The notes under the pieces: model-generated
The model's database searches: none
Told to the model about the DNA's origin: nothing
What the model saw: only the letters and a program-made list of their open reading frames with translations
From: an uncultured Flavobacteriaceae bacterium
GTDB lineage: Bacteria > Bacteroidota > Bacteroidia > Flavobacteriales > Flavobacteriaceae
Length of the DNA stretch: 64,000 bases
Direction of reading: 5' to 3'
Assembly: GCA_947494205.1 (NCBI GenBank)
Contig: CANLUH010000012.1
Span: 62,001 to 126,000, forward strand
Made by a program: the position numbers and the translations under genes
Part shown: positions 28,850 to 36,963 of the stretch, piece by piece
How positions within the stretch are numbered: position 1 is the stretch's first letter
Layout of the letters: each line of letters starts with the position of its first letter

Positions 28850-29728
28850 ATGAACAATCCTTTTGTAGGTACAGGAATAGCGATAGTAACGCCATTTAAA
28901 AAAGATTTAAGTGTAGATCACGAAGCACTAGAAAACATTGTAGAACATAACATTAAAAACGGTGTAGATTATATTGTAATTAGTGGAACTACAGGAGAAA
29001 GCGTAACCGTTACCAAGACCGAAAAACAGGAGATTATAAAAACTATTAGTAAAGTTAATAATGGGCGTGTACCTTTAGTTTTAGGTATTGGAGGAAATAA
29101 TACAGCTGCAGTTATAGAAGAAATTAAAACAACAGATTTATCTGGTTTTGAAGGTATATTATCTGTTTCTCCTTACTATAGTAAACCAACACAAGAAGGC
29201 ATATATCAGCATTTTAAAGCTATTGCAGAAGCTTGTCCCGTTTCTATTATTTTATATAATGTGCCAGGACGTACAGCTTCGAATATGTTGCCAGAAACCA
29301 TTTTTAGATTAGCAAATGATTTCGATAATATTGTAGCGGTAAAAGAAGCCGGAAATAATGTTGGACAATATTTGCAATTAATAAAAGGAAAACCAGAAGG
29401 CTTCGGAATAATCTCTGGAGACGACGACTTAGTATTAGGTGTAACATTAGCAGGTGGAGCAGGAGTAATCTCTGTAATAGCACAAGCTTTACCAGCAGAT
29501 TTCTCTAAAATGATTCAATTAGGATTAGAAGGCAAAGCAAAAGAAGCTTATGCCATTCATTATAAACTAATGGATGTAACAAGCCTTATTTTTTCTGAAA
29601 ACAATCCAGCAGGAATTAAAGCCGTTTTTGAAGCTTTAAATCTATGTGACGCAACTGTAAGATTACCGTTAGTACAAGCAACTAGTGATTTAAAAAGCAA
29701 AATTAAAGCCGCTTTAGAAAAATTATAA
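28850..29728 (+). CDS. dapA: 4-hydroxy-tetrahydrodipicolinate synthase
   Basis: DapA condenses pyruvate with aspartate semialdehyde, the first step of the lysine/diaminopimelate branch needed for peptidoglycan. The 292-residue TIM-barrel shows G-T-T-G-E-S (about 45-50), the Y-N-V-P-G-R-T motif with the catalytic Tyr, and the Schiff-base Lys in A-V-K-E-A at about 165. G-I-I-S-G-D-D-D follows. Length is normal. Flanked without gaps by DUF6913 upstream and the channel gene downstream. Confidence 0.97.
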   Translation: MNNPFVGTGIAIVTPFKKDLSVDHEALENIVEHNIKNGVDYIVISGTTGESVTVTKTEKQEIIKTISKVNNGRVPLVLGIGGNNTAAVIEEIKTTDLSGFEGILSVSPYYSKPTQEGIYQHFKAIAEACPVSIILYNVPGRTASNMLPETIFRLANDFDNIVAVKEAGNNVGQYLQLIKGKPEGFGIISGDDDLVLGVTLAGGAGVISVIAQALPADFSKMIQLGLEGKAKEAYAIHYKLMDVTSLIFSENNPAGIKAVFEALNLCDATVRLPLVQATSDLKSKIKAALEKL

Positions 29729-29729
29729 T

Positions 29730-30647
29730 TTGGGAGAAAAAATAAAAGATCCAGGATTTGGAACCTATTCCAATAAAAGCGCTAAACGTATGGTTAATAG
29801 CGACGGGTCCTTTAATATAAAACGAGTAAACAAGCCAAAACGCTTATTAGAAACCTATCACTATCTAATAAATGTGTCTTGGCTTAAATTGTTTTTGTTA
29901 GCAGCTTTAGCATTTCTTATTGTTAATCTTTTATTTGCTGTACTCTATTTAATTATTGGTATAGAACAAATAACAGAACCCACAGGAGATTTAGTGCAAG
30001 ATTTTATGAATGCCTTTTTCTTCTCCTCTCAAACACTAACAACTTTGGGGTATGGAGCAATGTCTCCTAACGGAGTAATAAGTGGAGTTGTTTCATCATT
30101 TGAAGCTTTTTTCGGGTTGTCTATGTTTTCTTTTTTAACAGGACTTATCTATGGACGTTTCTCTAAACCTAAATCGTCTATTCGATTTAGTGAACACATA
30201 GTGCTTCGCGATTTTGATTTAACCAAAGCTATTATGTTTAGGTTAGTTAATAATCGCTCTACAGTAATGATAAACCCGAAAGTAGCAGTAACATTATCGT
30301 TAACAAAGCTTAATAACGTAGGCGATTATGTGCGTTCTTTTTACGCATTAGAGTTAGAAAGAGATACTATAACATATTTACCAACAACTTGGACAATAGT
30401 ACACGAAATAAATGAAGACAGTCCATTATATGGTTTGTCTAATAAAGATTTTGTTAAAAATAACGGAGAACTATTGGTAATGATTAGTTATTTCGATGAA
30501 TCCTTTGATCAAGAAGTCTATCAAATGCATTCTTATATGCTAAAAGAGCTTAAAATTAATTATAAATTCTCTCAAGCTTATTATTATAATAAGGAAGGAG
30601 AAATGGTTTTAGATTATGATCTTTTTGATGAAATAGAACCTGCTTAA
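29730..30647 (+). CDS. Inward-rectifier-type (Kir-like) K+ channel
   Basis: A 305-residue protein with two membrane helices (about 50-75 and 120-145), a pore helix and the selectivity filter T-L-G-Y-G, then a cytoplasmic immunoglobulin-like Kir domain (about 160-300). The N-terminal G-F-G-T ... D-G-S-F-N motif is characteristic of bacterial Kir channels. Start is TTG at 29730, one base after the dapA stop; this keeps the conserved N-terminus and no ATG does. It should pass K+ across the inner membrane. Confidence 0.92.
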   Translation: MGEKIKDPGFGTYSNKSAKRMVNSDGSFNIKRVNKPKRLLETYHYLINVSWLKLFLLAALAFLIVNLLFAVLYLIIGIEQITEPTGDLVQDFMNAFFFSSQTLTTLGYGAMSPNGVISGVVSSFEAFFGLSMFSFLTGLIYGRFSKPKSSIRFSEHIVLRDFDLTKAIMFRLVNNRSTVMINPKVAVTLSLTKLNNVGDYVRSFYALELERDTITYLPTTWTIVHEINEDSPLYGLSNKDFVKNNGELLVMISYFDESFDQEVYQMHSYMLKELKINYKFSQAYYYNKEGEMVLDYDLFDEIEPA

Positions 30648-30768
30648 CCCTACATATAACTATGCTTTTTTAGATAAAAAGTTAAATTATACTTAATCTC
30701 AATTTAAAACCCTTTGCAAATAGTATTTTAGCCAATAAATTATATTTTTAAATTACATATAAATAGCG

Positions 30769-30776
30769 TAATTTTG
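30769..30776 (+). promoter_or_regulatory. TAnnTTTG -7 box for bamD
   Basis: TAATTTTG, 17 bp upstream of the bamD ATG at 30794. Confidence 0.6.
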
Positions 30777-30793
30777 CGTCTTGTTAAAAAATT

Positions 30794-31594
30794 ATGAAAA
30801 ACAGTTTTTACATCTTATTATTAGTTTTACTATTTAGCTCATGTAGCGAATATCAGAAGATATTAAAGTCTGAAGATTTAGGAGAGAAGTTTAAATATGG
30901 AGAACAACTTTACAATGAAGGTAAATATGGTAAAGCCAATAAGTTATTCGAACAGATTATACCAAAGTATAGAGGGAAGCCACAAGCAGAAAAACTAACA
31001 TTTTTAAATGCTAATTCCTCATACGAAATGGAACAGTATTACATATCTGGTTACCACTTTGAGCGTTTTGTGTCTGCATACCCAAACAGTGACAAGTTAG
31101 AAGAAGCGATGTTTAAAAGTGCTAAAAGTTATTACCAATTGTCTCCTAGATTTTCAAAAGATCAAGAAGATACCGTTACAGCTTTAGAAAAACTACAAAC
31201 GTTTGTTAATGTATATCCAGAATCTAAATATCTAGCAGAAGCTAATAAATTAGTAAAAGAATTAGAATATAAGTTAGAGAAAAAAGCATATAGTATTGCT
31301 AAACAATACAATACTATTTTAGACTATAAAGCGTCTATAGCTTCATTCGATAATTTTATTATAGACTTCCCAGGCACGTCATTTAGAGAAAAAGCCTTAT
31401 TTTACAGATTCGATTCTGCATATCAATTAGCAACAAAGAGTGTAGAATACAGAAAACAAGCGCGTTTAATTACAGCGAAAACATATTATAATGCATTTAA
31501 AAAATCGTATTCAAATTCAGAGTTTCTTGAAGACGCAAACAAAATGTATGAAGATATTGAAGAGCAATTAGAACAGTATAATACAAAAAGTTAA
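30794..31594 (+). CDS. bamD: Outer-membrane assembly lipoprotein BamD
   Basis: BamD is a periplasm-facing lipoprotein of the BAM complex, which inserts beta-barrel proteins into the outer membrane. The 266-residue protein has a lipoprotein signal (L-V-L-L-F-S-S-C-S-E-Y), followed by five TPR-like helical hairpins (for example L-Y-N-E-G-K-Y-G-K-A-N-K-L-F-E-Q and F-V-S-A-Y-P-N-S). Length fits. It heads a rightward run with rpoZ, coaBC, DUF4835 and recN, a typical flavobacterial order. Confidence 0.94.
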   Translation: MKNSFYILLLVLLFSSCSEYQKILKSEDLGEKFKYGEQLYNEGKYGKANKLFEQIIPKYRGKPQAEKLTFLNANSSYEMEQYYISGYHFERFVSAYPNSDKLEEAMFKSAKSYYQLSPRFSKDQEDTVTALEKLQTFVNVYPESKYLAEANKLVKELEYKLEKKAYSIAKQYNTILDYKASIASFDNFIIDFPGTSFREKALFYRFDSAYQLATKSVEYRKQARLITAKTYYNAFKKSYSNSEFLEDANKMYEDIEEQLEQYNTKS

Positions 31595-31606
31595 TATAAC
31601 TATATT

Positions 31607-31930
31607 ATGGATTTAAAACAGATTGATGCACCTTTAAGTACTACAACGTACAACAGAAATGAAGTTGATGCTCCTACAGAGAATATCTACGAAGCAATTT
31701 CAATTATTTCTAGAAGAGCAGAACAAATCAATTCAGAAATCAAAAAAGAACTTATCGAGAAGTTAGAAGAATTTGCTACTTATAACGATAGTTTAGAAGA
31801 GATTTTTGAAAACAAAGAGCAAATAGAAGTCTCTAAATTCTATGAAAAGTTACCAAAGCCACACGCTTTAGCAGTTCAAGAATGGTTAGACGATAAAATT
31901 TATCACAGAAATACTGAAGCAGACAACTAA
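31607..31930 (+). CDS. rpoZ: RNA polymerase omega (Rpb6-like) subunit
   Basis: A 107-residue Bacteroidota-type omega subunit, which helps RNA polymerase assembly. The conserved core is N-I-Y-E-A-I-S-I-I-S-R-R-A (about 27-39), the omega helix that clamps beta-prime, followed by an acidic linker and the K-P-H-A-L-A-V-Q-E-W-L-D tail characteristic of this phylum. It lies 12 bp after bamD and 15 bp before coaBC. Confidence 0.93.
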   Translation: MDLKQIDAPLSTTTYNRNEVDAPTENIYEAISIISRRAEQINSEIKKELIEKLEEFATYNDSLEEIFENKEQIEVSKFYEKLPKPHALAVQEWLDDKIYHRNTEADN

Positions 31931-31945
31931 TACTAAAACTAAAGT

Positions 31946-33157
31946 ATGTCTATATTAAGTGGCAAAAACATATTACTGGGCATTAGTGCCGGTATCGCTG
32001 CTTATAAAACAGCTTCATTAGTAAGAGGATTTATAAAAGCAGGTGCAAACGTAAAAGTTGTAATGACGCCTGCTTCTAAAGATTTTGTAACACCTCTTAC
32101 ATTATCCACACTCTCTAAAAACCCTGTAAGTTCTACCTTTTATAATGAGGAAGACGAAAATGCAGTATGGAATAATCACGTAGAATTAGGCCTTTGGGCA
32201 GATTATTTTATAGTAGCACCAGCAACAGCTAATACTTTATCTAAAATGGCTAATGGGGTTTGCGACAATCTATTACTAGCAACATATCTTTCAGCAAAAT
32301 GTCCTGTATATTTTGCACCAGCTATGGATTTAGATATGTACAAACATCCATCAACATTAAATACTTTTAAAACACTAGAAAGTTTTGGGAATATTATGAT
32401 TCCTGCAACCTCTGGAGAGTTAGCGAGTGGATTAGTTGGACAAGGACGTTTAGCAGAACCAGAAGATATTGTTACCTTTATAGAAAATAATATATTAGGT
32501 AAATTACCATTACGAGGAAAAAAAATACTAATAACTGCAGGGCCAACATACGAAGCTATAGATCCTGTACGTTTTATAGGAAATCATTCTAGCGGTAAAA
32601 TGGGGTTCGAAATAGCAAAAGCAGCAGCAAACCTAGGCGGAGAAGTTGTTTTAGTAACAGGCCCAACCTATCAAAAAGTATCGCACAGCCTAATACAGGT
32701 GCAACCTGTAACTAGTGCACAAGATATGTATGAGGCAGCTCATGAGCATTATAATACTGTAGATGTAGCCATCCTTTCGGCAGCAGTTGCAGATTATAGA
32801 CCAAAAGAAGTTGCCGATAAGAAAATAAAAAAGAAGGAAACAACGTTAACATTAGAGTTAGAAAAAACAAAAGATATTTTAGCCTCTTTAGGAGCTATTA
32901 AAACAAAGCAATTATTAGTAGGATTTGCCTTAGAAACCAATAATGAATTGGAATTTGCAAAAGGAAAACTAAAAAAGAAGAATTTAGATTTAATTGTATT
33001 AAATTCGTTACAAGATAAAGGCGCTGGTTTTAAAGGAAACACTAATAAAGTGACTATTATAGATAATAAAGATAATGTAACCGCGTATACATTAAAGTCT
33101 AAAGCAGAAGTTGCTGTAGATATAATGAACGAAATAATAACAAAATTAGATGCGTAA
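31946..33157 (+). CDS. coaBC: Bifunctional phosphopantothenoylcysteine decarboxylase/synthetase
   Basis: CoaBC carries out two steps of coenzyme A synthesis. The N-terminal CoaC half (about 1-180) is an FMN flavoprotein with G-I-S-A-G-I-A-A-Y-K and the active-site His in N-N-H-V-E-L, and P-A-M-D-L-D-M. The C-terminal CoaB half (about 190-403) has I-T-A-G-P-T-Y-E-A-I-D-P-V-R and N-H-S-S-G-K-M-G. Length 403 is normal. Its end overlaps the DUF4835 gene by 8 bp, so they are translationally linked. Confidence 0.97.
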   Translation: MSILSGKNILLGISAGIAAYKTASLVRGFIKAGANVKVVMTPASKDFVTPLTLSTLSKNPVSSTFYNEEDENAVWNNHVELGLWADYFIVAPATANTLSKMANGVCDNLLLATYLSAKCPVYFAPAMDLDMYKHPSTLNTFKTLESFGNIMIPATSGELASGLVGQGRLAEPEDIVTFIENNILGKLPLRGKKILITAGPTYEAIDPVRFIGNHSSGKMGFEIAKAAANLGGEVVLVTGPTYQKVSHSLIQVQPVTSAQDMYEAAHEHYNTVDVAILSAAVADYRPKEVADKKIKKKETTLTLELEKTKDILASLGAIKTKQLLVGFALETNNELEFAKGKLKKKNLDLIVLNSLQDKGAGFKGNTNKVTIIDNKDNVTAYTLKSKAEVAVDIMNEIITKLDA

Positions 33158-34037
33158 TATTTTAATCCTTTTATTGTTGTGTGTTGTCTCACTTGGTAGT
33201 GCGCAAGAGTTAAACTGTAAGGTTGTAGTAAATGCACAATTAACAGGAAACGAAAACTTACAGTTATACAAAACGCTAGAAAACCAACTAACAGAGTTTG
33301 TAAACAAACGAAAGTGGACTAAAAAAACAGTAGGTTTACAAGAAAGAATAGACTGTAACATTGTTATAAATGTAACAGAAAACTCTGGAGAGAACTTTAA
33401 GGCAGGAATACAAGTGCAATCATCGAGACCAGTATTTGGATCTAGTTATAGTACACCTGTTTATAACATAAATGATAAGGATTTTAATTTTAGGTATGTA
33501 GAGTTTCAGAATTTAATCTATAACGAAAACCAATACGAATCTAATTTAATGTCGGTACTAACATTTCATATCTATATGATTTTAGGAATGGATGCCGATA
33601 CCTTTTCTCTAAAAGGAGGAACAGAATATTTTACACAAGCACAACGTATTACAAATTATTCGCAACAAGAAAACTTTAAAGGTTGGAAGCTAGAAGACGG
33701 ATTACAAAGTAGATTTGCTTTAATAGATAATATTATGTCACCTACCTACAGAGAGTTTAGAGAGGTTATGTATAATTACCACAGAAGAGGCTTAGATGTT
33801 ATGAGTACTAATATAAAAGATGGTAAAAGCGAGATTGCTATAGCATTAACTGCATTTAAAAAGATGAATAACAGACGTCCAAATTCTTATTTAGCCAGAG
33901 TGTTCTTCGATGCAAAGTCCGATGAAATAGCTAGTATTTACTCAGGAGGGCCAAATGTAGATATTGCCAATTTAATAGATGTATTAAATAGAGTCGCACC
34001 TACATACTCTAGCAAGTGGAGAAATATAAAATACTAA
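33150..34037 (+). CDS. DUF4835 family secreted protein
   Basis: A 295-residue protein with a signal peptide ending near G-S-A-Q (M-R-N-I-L-I-L-L-L-L start). The rest fits the Bacteroidota DUF4835 family: E-L-N-C-K-V near the mature start, W-T-x-K region, R-P-V-F-G-S-S-Y, F-H-I-Y-M-I-L-G-M-D-A-D and Y-H-R-x-G-L-D near residue 210. It is almost always found between coaBC and recN in this group. Its function is unknown to me; export to the periplasm or outer membrane is likely. Confidence 0.9.
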   Translation: MRNILILLLLCVVSLGSAQELNCKVVVNAQLTGNENLQLYKTLENQLTEFVNKRKWTKKTVGLQERIDCNIVINVTENSGENFKAGIQVQSSRPVFGSSYSTPVYNINDKDFNFRYVEFQNLIYNENQYESNLMSVLTFHIYMILGMDADTFSLKGGTEYFTQAQRITNYSQQENFKGWKLEDGLQSRFALIDNIMSPTYREFREVMYNYHRRGLDVMSTNIKDGKSEIAIALTAFKKMNNRRPNSYLARVFFDAKSDEIASIYSGGPNVDIANLIDVLNRVAPTYSSKWRNIKY

Positions 34038-34100
34038 AAGTATTTCCTCATAAAGGTATAACCAAAAAGCAATACGTATAATTTTATACAGTACTTAAAT

Positions 34101-35753
34101 ATGTTAACCTCACTAACCATAAAAAACTATGCTCTAATAGAGCATTTACAAGTAGATTTTAATACTGGTTTTACTATTATTACAGGAGAAACAGGCGCAG
34201 GGAAATCTATTTTATTAGGAGGCTTATCTTTAATTTTAGGAAAACGTGCAGACTTAAGTAGTCTACGAGATAAAGACAGTAAATGTATTATAGAAGCTGT
34301 ATTCGACGTTACTAACTACAATTTAGAAACCTTATATAAAACTAACGATTTAGATTTCGAGCCGCATACCATTATAAGGAGAGAAATATTACCATCTGGT
34401 AAATCTAGAGCCTTTGTTAACGATTCTCCAGTAAATTTAAATAGCTTACAAACACTAGGAGTTCGTTTAATAGACATTCATTCGCAACACGAAACACTTC
34501 AGTTAGTAGATGATAGTTTTCAATTTCAAGTGATAGATGCTTTAGCAGATAATACAAAAGTATTAGAACAATACAACGTAAAGTTATCAGTCTTTAAAAC
34601 ATTAAAAAAGGAATTAGAATCACTTATAGCATTTCAAACTGAAGCGATTAAAGAGCATGATTATAATGCTTTTTTATTAAAAGAATTAGTAGAGGCTAAT
34701 TTAAAAGCAGATGAATTAGAAGGGTTAGAAGAAGAGTACGAAGTATTAAATAATGTAGAAGTACTCCAAGAAAAACTTACAGAAGCGAATCAACTATTAA
34801 GTGAAGAGCAAATAGGTGTTTTAAACACGTTAACAGCACTTAAGAATACATTACAAAACGCTTCTACACTGTCTAATAAATATACGGACATTTACAATCG
34901 TGTAAACAGTACCTTAATAGAATTAGATGATGTTTTTGGAGCCTTAGAAGGCTTTCAAGAAGAATTAGATGTAGATCCGCAACGTCTTACAGAAGTAAGT
35001 GCCAAGCTAACAATGCTTAATAATTTAATGCAGAAACATGTAGTTAATACAGTTTCAGAATTAATAGAAATACGAGAAACATTATCTCAAAAAGTATCGG
35101 ATACAGAAAATATAGACGCAACAATTCAAAGTAAAGAAAACGAAATTGCAACTATTAAAATTGCATTAGATACTCTAGCAGGAAAAATACATAAAAAACG
35201 TTCAGACGCTATTCCGAAGCTAAAGAAAAAGCTAGAAACTATTTTATTTAGCCTAGGTATGCCAAATGCACAGTTTAATATTAGCTTAGAGCAAAACGAT
35301 ACATATTATAATAATGGTAAGGATGTATTGTACTTTTTGTTTTCTGCAAATAAAGGAGGGCATTTTAATCCATTAAAAAAGGCAGCTTCAGGTGGAGAGT
35401 TATCTCGAATAATGTTAGCTATAAAATCCATTTTAACCCAATATATAAATCTACCAACCATTATGTTCGATGAGATAGATACTGGAGTTTCTGGAGAAAT
35501 ATCTAATAAAATGGGGGATATTATGGCGCAAATGAGCACAACAATGCAAGTATTTAGTATTACACATTTACCACAAATTGCAGCTAAAGGACATACACAT
35601 TTTAAAGTGTATAAAGAAGATGTTAATAATATTACTGCGACTAACTTGGTACAATTAAACCATGACGAACGTGTTGTAGAAATAGCACAGATGCTTGGCG
35701 GTGCAGATGTATCGAATTCTGCATTAGCACATGCGAAAGAATTATTAAACTAA
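34101..35753 (+). CDS. recN: DNA repair protein RecN
   Basis: RecN is an SMC-like ATPase acting in double-strand break repair by recombination. The 550-residue protein has Walker A in G-E-T-G-A-G-K-S (about 30-37), the D-I-H-S-Q-H-E region near 130, two coiled-coil arms (about 150-360), and the C-terminal ABC signature A-S-G-G-E-L-S-R with Walker B M-F-D-E-I-D-T-G. Length is normal. It follows the DUF4835 gene by 63 bp. Confidence 0.96.
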   Translation: MLTSLTIKNYALIEHLQVDFNTGFTIITGETGAGKSILLGGLSLILGKRADLSSLRDKDSKCIIEAVFDVTNYNLETLYKTNDLDFEPHTIIRREILPSGKSRAFVNDSPVNLNSLQTLGVRLIDIHSQHETLQLVDDSFQFQVIDALADNTKVLEQYNVKLSVFKTLKKELESLIAFQTEAIKEHDYNAFLLKELVEANLKADELEGLEEEYEVLNNVEVLQEKLTEANQLLSEEQIGVLNTLTALKNTLQNASTLSNKYTDIYNRVNSTLIELDDVFGALEGFQEELDVDPQRLTEVSAKLTMLNNLMQKHVVNTVSELIEIRETLSQKVSDTENIDATIQSKENEIATIKIALDTLAGKIHKKRSDAIPKLKKKLETILFSLGMPNAQFNISLEQNDTYYNNGKDVLYFLFSANKGGHFNPLKKAASGGELSRIMLAIKSILTQYINLPTIMFDEIDTGVSGEISNKMGDIMAQMSTTMQVFSITHLPQIAAKGHTHFKVYKEDVNNITATNLVQLNHDERVVEIAQMLGGADVSNSALAHAKELLN

Positions 35754-35791
35754 AAAAGGAAAAGATTGAAGTATAAACGTTTAAAGTTTTA

Positions 35792-35799
35792 TAACTTTG
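35792..35799 (+). promoter_or_regulatory. TAnnTTTG -7 box for fabI
   Basis: TAACTTTG, with a TTG at 35766-35768 about 23 bp before it, which fits the -33/-7 promoter form known from Flavobacterium. The fabI ATG is at 35854, leaving a leader of about 50 bases. Confidence 0.55.
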
Positions 35800-35853
35800 A
35801 TCTACAAATATTAAGAAATTAATTAGATACATATCAACTAAACATAAAATACT

Positions 35854-36675
35854 ATGTCTTATAATTTACTAAAAGGTAAAAAGGGAATTATTTTTGGAGC
35901 ATTAGATGCCAATTCTATAGCATGGAAAACTGCAGAGCGAGTGCATGAAGAAGGCGGAGAGTTTGTATTAACAAACGCACCAATTGCTATGCGAATGGGA
36001 CAGATTAAAGAATTAGCAGAAAAAACTGGGTCTCAAATTATCCCTGCCGATGCTACTTCTGAAGAAGATTTACAAAACCTTGTAGAAAAATCTATGGAGA
36101 TTTTAGGAGGTAAAATCGATTTCGTATTACACTCTATAGGAATGTCTATAAATGTGCGTAAAGGAAGAGCATATACTGATCAAAAATACGATTGGACACA
36201 AAAAGGAACAGATGTTTCAGCAATGTCTTTTCATAAAGTAATGCAAACACTTTACAAAGCAGATGCTATGAACGAGTGGGGGAGTGTTGTCGCTTTAACT
36301 TATATGGCTGCACAACGTGTGTTTCCAGATTATAATGATATGGCAGATAATAAAGCCTATTTAGAAAGTATTGCACGTAGTTTTGGGTATTTCTTTGGAA
36401 GAGATAAAAAAGTAAGAGTAAATACAATATCGCAATCACCAACACCAACAACAGCTGGACAAGGTGTTAAAGGGTTTGATGGATTTATAGCTTATGCAGA
36501 TAAAATGTCTCCATTAGGAAACGCTACTGCTTTAGACTGTGCAAACTATACAGTAACATTATTTAGTGATTTAACAAAACGTGTTACATTACAAAACCTT
36601 TATAATGATGGAGGTTTTAGTAATATGGGCGTTAGTGATGCTGTAATGGATGCTTTTGTTGAAGCAGAAGAATAA
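35854..36675 (+). CDS. fabI: Enoyl-[acyl-carrier-protein] reductase (NADH)
   Basis: FabI reduces the trans-2-enoyl-ACP in each round of type II fatty acid elongation. A 273-residue SDR-like protein with the FabI-type N-terminal nucleotide motif (I-I-F-G-A-L-D-A-N-S-I-A-W), the S-I-G-M-S strand and the catalytic Y-x6-K (Y-N-D-M-A-D-N-K). The S-P-T-P-T-T-A-G-Q region corresponds to the substrate-binding loop. Length is normal for the Bacteroidota form. It stands alone with its own promoter box and a strong terminator. Confidence 0.95.
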   Translation: MSYNLLKGKKGIIFGALDANSIAWKTAERVHEEGGEFVLTNAPIAMRMGQIKELAEKTGSQIIPADATSEEDLQNLVEKSMEILGGKIDFVLHSIGMSINVRKGRAYTDQKYDWTQKGTDVSAMSFHKVMQTLYKADAMNEWGSVVALTYMAAQRVFPDYNDMADNKAYLESIARSFGYFFGRDKKVRVNTISQSPTPTTAGQGVKGFDGFIAYADKMSPLGNATALDCANYTVTLFSDLTKRVTLQNLYNDGGFSNMGVSDAVMDAFVEAEE

Positions 36676-36691
36676 AACAGATAAAATAAAT

Positions 36692-36730
36692 AAAAGAGCC
36701 CAAAAACTAAAATAGTTTTTGGGCTCTTTT
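36692..36730 (+). terminator. Rho-independent terminator after fabI
   Basis: A near-perfect 17-bp stem (AAAAGAGCCCAAAAACTA and its complement) with a very short AT loop, ending in CTCTTTT. It starts 16 bp after the fabI stop. Confidence 0.9.
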
Positions 36731-36838
36731 ATTATATAACTTATTTGAATTTTTTAAATAAAAAAGTTGTACTCCTAAAAAAAAGCATTAAATTGAAAAA
36801 TATATTACTTTATTGAATTAGAGTATATTAAGAATTGT

Positions 36839-36846
36839 CCCCCCCC
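36839..36846 (+). repeat. C8 homopolymer tract
   Basis: Eight consecutive C in otherwise AT-rich intergenic DNA, 117 bp upstream of the T9SS surface-protein ATG. It lies between a TTG (36835-36837) and TCATTTTG (36853-36860), a near -7 box. Confidence 0.7.
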
Positions 36847-36963
36847 ATTTCTTCATTTTGAGCCACCTTATTTCTGTTATAAAATAATGTGCTAGCTGTT
36901 TATATATCGTTAATACGATTTATCCCCTTTAAAAAAAACATACTAACCAAAACTTTTTTTAAA

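Noticed and set aside
36889-36963. Earlier start of the GEVED protein
   Set aside because: The signal peptide starts at 36964; the upstream residues are not signal-like.
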